A stretch of 64,000 nt of DNA from Microbacterium testaceum StLB037 (lineage in GTDB: Bacteria; Actinomycetota; Actinomycetes; Actinomycetales; Microbacteriaceae). The stretch lies in the NCBI RefSeq assembly GCF_008763945.1, contig NZ_VTQH01000001.1, positions 1,364,110 through 1,428,109 of the forward strand, read 5' to 3'. Positions within the stretch are counted from its first letter, which is position 1; every line of letters begins with the position of its first letter. Shown one piece after another: positions 25,517-33,580 of this stretch. The position numbers and the translations under genes are program-made. The notes under the pieces are model-generated. The model made no database searches and was not told the DNA's origin. It saw nothing but the letters and a program-made list of their open reading frames with translations.

Positions 25517-25555
25517 GTCGCGGGTACCCGGCTGTTCGAGGCCGCCGTTGGGCCG

Positions 25556-25573
25556 CCGAGATCACACGATCGG
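25556..25573. repeat. Family A 18-mer, second locus
   Basis: CCGAGATCACACGATCGG is the exact reverse complement of 17064-17081. ATCGTGTG recurs twice in the following 55 bases, giving an imperfect inverted repeat downstream of the SDR gene. Confidence 0.75.
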
Positions 25574-25671
25574 TTCGAGGTCGCACGGAGGCGTGGCGCC
25601 CCATCGTGTGCGTTGGGGCGGATCGTGTGTTGTCGGCACGCCGCGGTGCCTCCGGCCCGCCGCGCGGCGGG

Positions 25672-26082
25672 TCAGCTCGCGGGCAGGAAGTAGTCGCGGG
25701 CGAGAGGGGCGATCTCGAGACCGGATGCCGTGGCGGCGGTGACCCAACGGAGCTCGGCGATCTCGGCATCCGGGGTCGGATCCTGATCGCCGATGTCGAC
25801 GCGGAAGACCTCGGCCACGACCTCGAAGCCCGGTTCGTTCGCCGCGCTCGCGGCGTAGGAGCCGAGGGGCTCGAGCATCTCGGGGTCGACGCGCAGGCCG
25901 ACCTCCTCGGCGAGTTCGCGCGCGAGCGTCTCGGCGGGGGTCTCCCCGGCCTCGGGCTTGCCGCCGGGTTGCATGAACGCCGTCGTGCCGGCCTTGCGCA
26001 CGAGCAGCAGGCGGCCGTCGGCGTCGGTGATGACCGCGGCCGAGACGTGGATGCGGCGCGGGGGAGTGGCATCCGGGATCAC
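25672..26082 (-). CDS. Nudix hydrolase
   Basis: Protein of 136 residues. The Nudix box runs from about residue 40 to 62 (GGKPEAGETP ... RELAEEVGL) and keeps all catalytic positions of GX5EX7REUXEEXGU. The N-terminus RIHVSAAVITDADGRLLLVRK is typical of MutT-like members that hydrolyse nucleoside diphosphates linked to another group. Exact substrate unknown. A long inverted repeat lies just upstream of its start. Confidence 0.9.
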   Translation of the reverse strand: MIPDATPPRRIHVSAAVITDADGRLLLVRKAGTTAFMQPGGKPEAGETPAETLARELAEEVGLRVDPEMLEPLGSYAASAANEPGFEVVAEVFRVDIGDQDPTPDAEIAELRWVTAATASGLEIAPLARDYFLPAS

Positions 26083-26124
26083 TGGGGCACGGTATCACTC
26101 GCGCGCGGCCAGCCTGAGCGCGTC

Positions 26125-26179
26125 GAGTGTCCAGAACACCCGGACGTCTCGCGAAATCGTCCGGGTGTCGTGGACACTC
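26125..26179. repeat. Long intergenic inverted repeat, family B
   Basis: GAGTGTCCA and ACACCCGGACG (26125-26146) pair with CGTCCGGGTGT and TGGACACTC (26158-26179), leaving only a 2-base internal bulge and an 11-base loop. It lies between the Nudix gene start and the end of the ABC permease gene, so it may stop minus-strand transcription coming from the permease. Confidence 0.8.
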
Positions 26180-26195
26180 ACGCGAGAGGGCCGGG

Positions 26196-27524
26196 TCAGA
26201 GCACGCCGCGGCGGAGGGTGGACACGATCGGCCGGGTCGAGGCCAGGGCCGCGGCCACCAGCGCGAAGCCCGCGGCGAAGGTCAACGCGATCGTCAGCAC
26301 CGACAGCGGCGCGACGACGAGGCTGATGCCGACCACGGGGAACGCGAGCAGCATGCCGAGAACGGCGCCTCCCACGGCAGCCCACCGCAGCGGCACCATG
26401 ACGGTGATGCGGCGGGCGCGGCGGAGTTCGGCATCCGGGATGCCGAGGCGATCCAGGCCCACGATCAGCTCGCGCTCCTCGAGCACCGACGCCGCCTGCG
26501 TCACCCCCACCGCGCACGCGAGCAGCACGAACGCGACCCCGAGGGTCACGAGCACGCCCGTGCGGATGTCGGCCATGAGGGGTCCCGCGTCGCCCGCGAC
26601 ATCGGCGATCGCGAGACCGCAGCCGGCGACGACGGCGATGAACGACACGAGCGCCATGCCCGACACCCGGCGCCACGCGGGCCCGGCGTGGGCGGCGAGC
26701 TCGCGACCGGCGACGAGCTGGGCGGCCGTGCGGGCATGACGAGCCATCGCGCGTCCGCGGGCGGCGACGATGGGGGCGCCGATGAGGTTGAGCAGGCCGA
26801 GCGCCCCCGCGAAGAGGGCGAGCAGCACCGCGAGGGTGATGGCGGGTCCGAGCAACTGGCCCAGTGCGCCCAGGTTCGACGTGAGCGCCACGACACCGAC
26901 GATGAGCACCGCACCCACGACGAACGCCGCGGTCCTCTTCGTCGGCGCCTCGCTGCGGGTGCGCACGCCGAGCGGGGTCACGGCGACCGAGCGAAGGCTC
27001 GCGGCCGCGCTGATCGCACCGACGAGCACCACGGATGCCAGCACCCCGGCGCCCAGCAGCGGATCCACGACCACGGCTCCCACGCCGACCGGCCCGCCGA
27101 AGAACGGCAGGAGCCCCACGGCGGGGAGCAGTGCGGCATAGAGCGCGAGGCCCACGACTGCACCCGCGGCAGCGATCACGGTCGCCTCGAGCACGGTCAG
27201 CGACCACAGCTCGCGCGTGCTCGCGCCGAGCAGTCGAAGGGTGGCGAGCCGGTCGTTGCGGCGGCGGCTCGTCAAGCGCGCGGCGGCGGCACCGAGGGTG
27301 ACCAGCGGCACGGCGAGCAGCACGAGGGCGAGCACGGCCAGGATGCCGTAGAGCCCGTTCTCGGCTCCGGCTCGCGGGTCCACGAGGAACATGCGCGCGC
27401 CACCGGCGACGACGAGCAGCAGGGCGGTGGTGACGGCGAACGCGACGACGGGGAGGGCGACCGCCGCACGGCCCTGGCGAGCGGGACGCGAGAGCAGGCG
27501 GGCGAGGGGGAGGACGGTGCTCAT
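26196..27524 (-). CDS. FtsX-like ABC transporter permease
   Basis: Protein of 442 residues with about 8-10 hydrophobic helices. Two halves each contain an FtsX-like four-helix unit, and the segment RRRNDRLATLRLLGASTREL (about residues 86-105) is the classic loop of this family. Its ATG overlaps the ATPase stop by 4 bases. With the ATPase it forms a MacB/LolD-type transporter, which acts mechanically on lipids, peptides or cell-wall enzymes rather than as a simple importer. Substrate unknown. Confidence 0.88.
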   Translation of the reverse strand: MSTVLPLARLLSRPARQGRAAVALPVVAFAVTTALLLVVAGGARMFLVDPRAGAENGLYGILAVLALVLLAVPLVTLGAAAARLTSRRRNDRLATLRLLGASTRELWSLTVLEATVIAAAGAVVGLALYAALLPAVGLLPFFGGPVGVGAVVVDPLLGAGVLASVVLVGAISAAASLRSVAVTPLGVRTRSEAPTKRTAAFVVGAVLIVGVVALTSNLGALGQLLGPAITLAVLLALFAGALGLLNLIGAPIVAARGRAMARHARTAAQLVAGRELAAHAGPAWRRVSGMALVSFIAVVAGCGLAIADVAGDAGPLMADIRTGVLVTLGVAFVLLACAVGVTQAASVLEERELIVGLDRLGIPDAELRRARRITVMVPLRWAAVGGAVLGMLLAFPVVGISLVVAPLSVLTIALTFAAGFALVAAALASTRPIVSTLRRGVL

Positions 27525-28444
27525 CGGGTCGCCTCCGTCGAGGTCGAGGTCGAGGTCGAGGTCGAGGTCGAGGTCGAGGCCTGGCCCGGGGCCGGGGCGG
27601 CCGCAGAGGCGGGGACGGGGCCAACCCCCGGGGCCGACGCGGGGGCCGGCCAGGCCGGGGATGCGGTCGGTCGGACCGCGGGGGACCGGGGCGCGGAGTC
27701 CGCGACCGGCGCCGGCGCGGAGCCGACCGGTGACGCCGGCTCGTCGGCATCCTGAGCCGAATCCCCCACGATCCGTCCGTCGCGCACCCGCACGATCCGT
27801 GAGCAGCGGCGGGCGACGTCGGCATCGTGCGTGACCATGACGAGGGTCCGGCCCTGGCCGGTGGTGGCGAGCAGGAGGGCGTCGAGCACCTCCGACGAAG
27901 TCGTCGAGTCGAGGGCGCCGGTGGGCTCGTCGGCGAACACGACGGGAGCGCCCGTCACCTGCGCGCGGGCGATCGCGACGCGCTGCGCCTGCCCGCCCGA
28001 GAGCTGACCGATGCGGCGGTGCTCGAGGCCCGCGAGCCCGAGGGCGGCGAGCCAGACGGCCGCGTGGCGCTCGGCATCCTGTCGGCGGAGGCCCTTCAGC
28101 AGCAGGGGGAGCGCCGCGTTCTCGACGGCGGTGAGTTCGGGCAGCAGCAGGTGCTCCTGGAAGACGAAGCCGAGCGCTTCGCGGCGCACCCGGGAGCGCT
28201 CGCTCTCGTTCAACCCGACGAGTTCGCGGGGTGCGGCTCCGGGCGCGCTGAGCACGATCGAGCCCGCATCGGGGGCGATGACGGCCGCGAGGCAGTGCAG
28301 CAGCGTCGTCTTGCCCGAGCCCGAGGCGCCCATCACGGCGACGGACTCACCGGCGCGGATCGTGAGCGAGACGCCGTCGAGGGCGCGCAGGTCGCCGTAC
28401 TGCTTGACGAGGCCGGAGGCGGTGAGGACGGGGGAGGAGGTCAT
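27521..28444 (-). CDS. LolD/MacB-type ABC transporter ATP-binding protein with a low-complexity tail
   Basis: Protein of 307 residues from the ATG at 28444. Complete ATPase: Walker A GASGSGKTTLLH near residue 40, signature LSGGQAQRVAIARA near 145, Walker B PVVFADEPTGALD. Partner of the permease at 26196. The last 75 residues are an unusual tail of Pro/Ala followed by alternating Ser and Thr, encoded by a 7-fold GTCGAG repeat. The tail is probably unstructured and not needed for ATPase activity; family members normally end near residue 230. Confidence 0.9.
   Translation of the reverse strand: MTSSPVLTASGLVKQYGDLRALDGVSLTIRAGESVAVMGASGSGKTTLLHCLAAVIAPDAGSIVLSAPGAAPRELVGLNESERSRVRREALGFVFQEHLLLPELTAVENAALPLLLKGLRRQDAERHAAVWLAALGLAGLEHRRIGQLSGGQAQRVAIARAQVTGAPVVFADEPTGALDSTTSSEVLDALLLATTGQGRTLVMVTHDADVARRCSRIVRVRDGRIVGDSAQDADEPASPVGSAPAPVADSAPRSPAVRPTASPAWPAPASAPGVGPVPASAAAPAPGQASTSTSTSTSTSTSTEATR
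27537..27578. repeat. GTCGAG hexanucleotide repeat (7 units)
   Basis: Seven perfect units inside the 3' end of the ATPase gene, coding for the Ser-Thr tail. Gain or loss of units would change tail length without shifting the frame. Confidence 0.9.
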
Positions 28445-28573
28445 GACTCCATCCCAGCGATCGCGCACCGCGCGGTCGTCCGCCCCCGGGAGGATCCGTG
28501 TCGTCCTCGGGATCGATCTGTCGTTCACTCTCCGGTCGCCCCGCGCTCACCCGCGGCCGCCACACTGGGCACC

Positions 28574-28879
28574 GTGATCCCCCTCAAGGCGACGGCGGCG
28601 GTGCTCGTGGCATCCGCCGTCTGGCTCCCCCTGGCCGCGGACGGTGCCGCGCCGAGCGACGACTCGATGGTCATCCAGGTGCAGGTGCCCGCGCGCACGG
28701 GCGCCCCGACCACTCCGACGGCGACGCCCGTCTCGAGCTCGGTCCCGGATGCCACGACCCCCCGCCCCGGCACGCTCCCCGCCACGGGGGCCGAGGTCGC
28801 GCTGTGGGGTGCGGCTCTGGCCGTCGCGGCCGTGGCGATCGGCGCGACGGTGCAAGCCGCGCGGCGGCGCCGCGCCTGA
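28574..28879 (+). CDS. Short LPXTG-anchored surface protein
   Basis: Protein of 101 residues with a GTG start. N-terminal signal-like helix (residues 4-24), a Thr/Pro/Ser-rich middle, then a textbook sorting signal: LPATG at 68-72, a hydrophobic helix, and an RRRR end. A sortase would link it to the cell wall. With only about 40 mature residues before LPATG it is one of the shortest such proteins, perhaps a spacer or scaffold. No sortase gene is in the window. Confidence 0.75.
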   Translation: MIPLKATAAVLVASAVWLPLAADGAAPSDDSMVIQVQVPARTGAPTTPTATPVSSSVPDATTPRPGTLPATGAEVALWGAALAVAAVAIGATVQAARRRRA

Positions 28880-28920
28880 GGCCCGGGACGCGCGGCATCC
28901 ACGCCCCCAGGCTCGGTAAT

Positions 28921-29353
28921 TCGCGCAACCTCAGCCCGAATCGGGCCCCGGCAACGGAGGTTGTGAGAATCCCTGAGCCTGTGCTCACGGCCATGCCCGC
29001 AGCGGGGGTTCGACTCGCAGCCGCGACGCACCCGATCTCAGCGATTCGCGCAACCTCAGCCCGAACAAGGCGCCGGCGACTGAGGTTGTGAGAATCCCTG
29101 AGCCTGTGCTCACGGCTACGCCCGCAGCGGGGGTCCGACTCGCAGCCGCGACGCACCCGATCTCAGCGATTCGCGCAACCTCAGCCCGAACAAGGCGCCG
29201 GCGACTGAGGTTGTGAGAATCCCTGAGCCTATGCTCACGGCTACGCCCGCAGCGGGGGTTCGACTCGCAGCCGCGACGCACCCGATCTCAGCGATTCGCG
29301 CAACCTCAGCCCGAACAAGGCGCCGGCGACGGAGGTTGTGAGGATTCCTGAAC
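28921..29353. repeat. 125-bp tandem repeat, about 3.5 copies
   Basis: Units start at 28921, 29046, 29171 and 29296 (the last partial), exactly 125 bases apart and nearly identical. Each unit contains CAACCTCAG followed 20 bases later by CTGAGGTTG, a perfect 9-bp inverted repeat. The array fills the space between the LPXTG protein and the lipoprotein gene. Antisense frames across it only repeat the same meaningless peptide. Confidence 0.9.
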
Positions 29354-29394
29354 GTGTGCCGCAGAGCGCGAACGCCAGAGCGGGGCCTGAGCGC

Positions 29395-30051
29395 TCAGTC
29401 GATCCAGAGCACGACGCCGCGCAGCCCCGTGAGCACCGCCGCGACCCCCGCCCGCACCGCCGCCCCCGCACGCTCGGGCGTGAACGTCGCCGGGTCATAG
29501 GCGGCGGCGGTGCCGAGGCCCTCCCCGCGGTAGGCGGCACCGGTCCAGTCGGCGGCGGTGACGTTCTCGGTCGGCTCGGCGAGCTCGGCGCCCACGATGA
29601 GGAACTGCCGGTCGAGGTGGTTCGCCGTGACCGTGGCGAGCGGATCGACGAGCGCGTCGCCCGCGCTGATGATGAGGTCGGGGTTGAGCTCCATCGCGCG
29701 CACGGCGCCGTCGATCATGTCGTCGTCGGCGTGCACGACGCGCAGGTCGGCGTGCGTCTCGGCGGCCCAGTCCTGCACGGCGGCCACGAGCGTCGCCGTC
29801 GGGGCGTCATCGCCCACGGTCAGCAGCACCACGCGGTAGCCGGCGGGGGCGCTCACGCCACTCCACGATCCGGGGGCGGGCGCGAGCGTCGACTCGGGCG
29901 CCGGGGCCGTGGCGGGAGCGAAGCCCGGGGCCGGGGTACCGACAGCCGCGGGTGCGGGCCGCATGGCCGACCAGCCCTCGTCGCTCGCGCATCCGGCCAG
30001 CACCGCCGCCACCGCCGTCGCCGCCACCGCGGCCAGGACCCTTCGCTTCAC
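29395..30051 (-). CDS. Lipoprotein, possible periplasmic-binding-protein-like fold
   Basis: Protein of 218 residues from a GTG at 30051. Signal peptide with lipobox (VAAVLAGC, Cys about 21), a Pro/Ala-rich linker, then a domain with alternating strands and helices (YRVVLLTVGDD, DLRVVHADDD, PDLIISAGDALVDP, QFLIVGAELAEP) that resembles the BMP/PBP type I sugar-binding fold. It is shorter than a normal binding protein and no permease is adjacent, so it may be a sensor or a truncated relative. Divergent from the HupE-like gene. Confidence 0.7.
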   Translation of the reverse strand: MKRRVLAAVAATAVAAVLAGCASDEGWSAMRPAPAAVGTPAPGFAPATAPAPESTLAPAPGSWSGVSAPAGYRVVLLTVGDDAPTATLVAAVQDWAAETHADLRVVHADDDMIDGAVRAMELNPDLIISAGDALVDPLATVTANHLDRQFLIVGAELAEPTENVTAADWTGAAYRGEGLGTAAAYDPATFTPERAGAAVRAGVAAVLTGLRGVVLWID

Positions 30052-30176
30052 CCCCTCACCCTGGACGGTGCAGGTGGCCCGCAGGAGAACGACGCCCGCA
30101 CGTTTCGTTTCCGTTCGCCCCACCGCGGGCAACCGTTCACGACCGGAGCGCACCATCTCTCTCCGGAAAGGTGCAC

Positions 30177-31394
30177 ATGTCTGTCTCTGTTCGACGCGTC
30201 CTCTCGCGCGTCCTCTTCGTCGCCGCCGGGATCGCGGCCCTGCTGTCGCTCGCGGCGCCGGCCTCGGCCCACGGCATCCTGTCGGTCATCTACGCGAAGC
30301 TCGAGAGCGGCGGGACCGGAGTCGTCCGCGCCGAGCTGCAGCTCGAATACGACCTGCTCGTCGTCTCGGCCGCCGACGCCGAGCAGGACGACCCGCTCTA
30401 CCGCGCCGGAATGGCCGCTTTCCAGGACGGGGACGCCACCGCGCAGGCGGCGGTGCTGACCGCGCACCGCGACACGATCGCCCGCTACGTCACCGAGCGC
30501 TTCCGGATCACGGCCGCGGGAGACGCGTGCACCCCGCGCATGGACGACGACATCACGATGACGCAGCAGGACGGCGTGCCCTACGCCGTCGTCACGCTCG
30601 AGGACACCTGCCCGCCGTCGGAGAACGGCCACGAGGTCACGGCATCCCTCTTCCCCGATGCGGAGGGCTTCGTCACCGACACCAAGACGATCCTCACGTA
30701 CAGCCTCGACCTGCACGAGGGGAGCACGGTCCTGGATGCCGAGCACCCGTCGTTCACGACCGCTCAGACCACGCTCGAGCGCTTCTGGGAGTTCTTCCGC
30801 CTCGGCGCCGAGCACCTGCTCACCGGGATCGACCACATCCTGTTCCTGCTCGCGCTGATCGTCGGATCGAGGCGTCTGCGCGAGATCGTGATCGCGGCGA
30901 CGACGTTCACGCTCGCGCACTCCGTGACCTTCATCCTCGCCGCGACCGGGGTGATCGTCGCACCCCCCGAGGTGGTCGAGCCGACCATCGCCCTCTCGAT
31001 CGCGGTCGTCGCGGCCTGGTACCTGTGGCGCCTGTTCCGCCGTGATCAAGCCGATCAGGACCTCTCGCAGGCGCACGGCTTCCTCCGCCTCGATCGCGCC
31101 GGCTGGTTGCGCGTGGCGGTGGTGTTCGTCTTCGGCCTTGTGCACGGTCTCGGCTTCGCCTCGGCGCTCGGCATCGACGAGCCCTGGTCGTGGACGCTGC
31201 TGTGGTCGCTGCTCGTGTTCAACGTGGGCATCGAGGCCGTGCAGATCGGCATCATCGTGATCGTCTTCCCCCTGCTCGTGCTGCTTCGTCGCCGGGCTCC
31301 GCGCGTGGGCATGTGGGTCAGCGCGGCCATCGCGGTGGTGGTCACCGTCGCCGGTCTCGTCTGGTTCGTGCAGCGCATCCTGGGCATCGAGTGA
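30177..31394 (+). CDS. HupE/UreJ-like membrane protein with an extracellular N-terminal domain
   Basis: Protein of 405 residues. A signal peptide (cleavage near ASA-HG, residue 31), an extracellular domain of about 180 residues, then six or so membrane helices. The segment FRLGAEHLLTGIDHILFL (about 208-225) and HSVTFILA are the hallmarks of the HupE/UreJ_2 family, whose members are thought to handle metal such as nickel or cobalt, though not proven here. First of three plus-strand genes followed by a phosphoesterase and a DUF916 protein; the gap of 130 bases leaves room for a separate promoter. Confidence 0.8.
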   Translation: MSVSVRRVLSRVLFVAAGIAALLSLAAPASAHGILSVIYAKLESGGTGVVRAELQLEYDLLVVSAADAEQDDPLYRAGMAAFQDGDATAQAAVLTAHRDTIARYVTERFRITAAGDACTPRMDDDITMTQQDGVPYAVVTLEDTCPPSENGHEVTASLFPDAEGFVTDTKTILTYSLDLHEGSTVLDAEHPSFTTAQTTLERFWEFFRLGAEHLLTGIDHILFLLALIVGSRRLREIVIAATTFTLAHSVTFILAATGVIVAPPEVVEPTIALSIAVVAAWYLWRLFRRDQADQDLSQAHGFLRLDRAGWLRVAVVFVFGLVHGLGFASALGIDEPWSWTLLWSLLVFNVGIEAVQIGIIVIVFPLLVLLRRRAPRVGMWVSAAIAVVVTVAGLVWFVQRILGIE

Positions 31395-31525
31395 CGGGAG
31401 TTGGCGCAGCCGATACGTGTGCTGAGTCAACAATTCACCCCGACGTCATCCGGCGGGCGGAGCGTGGACTGCGCTCGCCATCGGTGAGCGCGCACCTGAG
31501 ACCCCCTCGAAAGAAACGGACAGCC

Positions 31526-33517
31526 ATGTTCCTCACCGCATCGACGTCGCACGGGACGCGCACGCGTCGCCGTGTCTCGTGGATCGCAACCGCCGCGGTC
31601 GGCGCCTCCCTCGTCCTCACGGGCGTGGCGAGCGTCCCGGCGGCGATGGCCGACACCACGGCCAGCTACACCGGCATCATCCTCGGCGTCGGAGCCGACC
31701 AGTCGCAGCGCATCGTGACGTGGTACTCCTCGGCCGACACCGCCCAGACGGTCCAGCTCGCTCCCACCTCGGCGCTGACGGGCGGCCAGTTCCCGGCGTC
31801 GGCGACGACCTTCTCGGCATCCGGGACCGCGAACATCACCTCGAGTGGCGGCTTCAACCGTCACGCGACCGTCACCGGCCTCGCCGAGAACACCGCGTAC
31901 TCGTACCGCGTCGGCTCCGACGGCAACTGGTCGAACACGTACGCGTTCAAGACGCAGTCGTTCGAGGGCGACTACGACTTCCTCTTCTTCGGCGACCCCC
32001 AGATCGGCTCGTCCGGCAACCTCGCGAAGGACCAGGCGGGCTGGCAGGACACGATGAACGTCGCGGTGGGCGCCAACCCCAACGCCGAGCTCCTCGTCTC
32101 GGGCGGCGACCAGGTCGAGACGGCGAACACCGAAACGCATTGGGACTCGTTCCTCGCCCCCGACCAGCTGCGCCAGTACCCCTGGGTCGCGACGATCGGT
32201 AACCACGACGTGGGCGGCAAGGCGTACGAGCAGCACCTGTACACCCCCAACACCGACCGCTCCGGCGCGTACTACCGCAAGGGATCCACCAGCATCGGCA
32301 CCGAGTCGGGCGGCGACTACTGGTTCATGTACAAGGACGTGCTGTACATCGACCTGAACAGCAACAGCTACGCCACCTCGCAGGGCGGCGGCGGTGACGA
32401 CGCGCACATCTCGTACGTGACCGACGTCGTCAACAAGCACGGAGCGGATGCCAAGTACACGGTGCTCGTGTACCACCACGCGATCTACTCGCCGGCCGAT
32501 CACGCCAAGGACGCCGACAACAAGATCCGACGAACCGACTTCCCGACGGCGTTCTCGAAGCTCGGCGTCGACCTGGTGCTCCAGGGCCACGACCACAGCT
32601 ACTCGCGCTCGTACGAGATCAAGAACGGCGCCAAGGCGAACGCCGACGAGAAGCCCGGTCAGGACGAGGTCTTCGAAGGACCCGGTGGTGTGGTCTACGT
32701 CACCGCGAACTCGGCATCCGGCTCGAAGTACTACGACATCACCACGCCCGACAACAGCGGAACGAGCGGTGCCGGCAACGGCGCCGACCCGCTGAACCCG
32801 GCGAACTACTGGTACAACTCCGTGCAGAACCAGGAGCACGTGCGCTCGTACGTCAAGGTGCAGGTGAAGAAGGACCAGCTCGTCGTCCAGAACATCCGCT
32901 CCGGAACCTGCGACGCCCCCAACGCGGCGGTCGAGCTGAAGAAGGTGCTGTGGTGCGGCCCCGAGGACGGCAAGAAGCCCGCCGAGGCGGTCGGAACCAT
33001 CCAGGACGAGGTCACCATCCACCCCAACCACGGTGACGGTCAGGACATCCAGGTCGACGTCCCCACCGGCGCCCCGGGTGAGTTCGGCTGGACCATCAAC
33101 GGTCACAACGGCCTGGTCGACCTCGGTACCGCCGAGGAGAAGAACCTGCAGTACTTCGAGGCCACCGGTCAGATCAACCCGATCACCGTGACCGACACTC
33201 GCGCGAGCAAGTCGCCGTGGTCGGTCTCGGCGTCGGTGGGCGACTTCGTCGACGACGGCAAGACGTTCAAGGGCTCTTTCCTCGGATGGTCGCCCAAGGT
33301 CGTCACCCCGGGTGCCGGAGCCGTCGCGGGTGCCGCGGTGAACTCCGGGTACGACGGGGGCGACGGTCTGTCGGTCTCGCGTCTGCTCGGCTCGGCCCCG
33401 ACCGGTCATGACCGCAGCGCCGGAGTCGTCGGCGCCGACCTCGACCTGAAGATCCCCAACACCATCGACAAGGGAAGCTACCGCGCGACCCTGACCCTCA
33501 CCGCGCTGGCCGGCTGA
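31526..33517 (+). CDS. Secreted purple-acid-phosphatase-like metallophosphoesterase with a WxL-like C-terminus
   Basis: Protein of 663 residues. A signal peptide with an RR pair (cleavage near AMA-DTT, residue 42) leads to an N-terminal FN3-like domain, then a calcineurin-like phosphoesterase with all metal motifs in order: GDPQ (~155), GGDQVE (~192), GNHD (~225), YHH (~316) and GHDHSYSR (~353). The last 170 residues form a separate domain with KSPWSVSASVGDF (~562), FLGWSP and a final YRATLTLTAL, resembling WxL cell-wall-binding domains. The next gene encodes a DUF916 protein, the usual partner of WxL proteins. So it is likely a phosphatase or nucleotidase held at the wall. Confidence 0.85.
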   Translation: MFLTASTSHGTRTRRRVSWIATAAVGASLVLTGVASVPAAMADTTASYTGIILGVGADQSQRIVTWYSSADTAQTVQLAPTSALTGGQFPASATTFSASGTANITSSGGFNRHATVTGLAENTAYSYRVGSDGNWSNTYAFKTQSFEGDYDFLFFGDPQIGSSGNLAKDQAGWQDTMNVAVGANPNAELLVSGGDQVETANTETHWDSFLAPDQLRQYPWVATIGNHDVGGKAYEQHLYTPNTDRSGAYYRKGSTSIGTESGGDYWFMYKDVLYIDLNSNSYATSQGGGGDDAHISYVTDVVNKHGADAKYTVLVYHHAIYSPADHAKDADNKIRRTDFPTAFSKLGVDLVLQGHDHSYSRSYEIKNGAKANADEKPGQDEVFEGPGGVVYVTANSASGSKYYDITTPDNSGTSGAGNGADPLNPANYWYNSVQNQEHVRSYVKVQVKKDQLVVQNIRSGTCDAPNAAVELKKVLWCGPEDGKKPAEAVGTIQDEVTIHPNHGDGQDIQVDVPTGAPGEFGWTINGHNGLVDLGTAEEKNLQYFEATGQINPITVTDTRASKSPWSVSASVGDFVDDGKTFKGSFLGWSPKVVTPGAGAVAGAAVNSGYDGGDGLSVSRLLGSAPTGHDRSAGVVGADLDLKIPNTIDKGSYRATLTLTALAG

Positions 33518-33526
33518 CCAGCGACA

Positions 33527-33559
33527 GCACCGGCGGGGAGTGCCCTTCCCCGCCGGTGC
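33527..33559 (+). terminator. Hairpin between phosphoesterase and DUF916 genes
   Basis: GCACCGGCGGGGA and TCCCCGCCGGTGC form a perfect 13-bp stem around a 7-base loop. No T-run follows, so it may be a weak terminator or attenuator that lowers expression of the next gene. Confidence 0.7.
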
Positions 33560-33580
33560 CTCTCCCGAAGGACCCCCCTC

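Noticed and set aside
28921..29353. Possible CRISPR array
   Set aside because: The 125-base units are contiguous and nearly identical with no unique spacers, and no cas gene is nearby.
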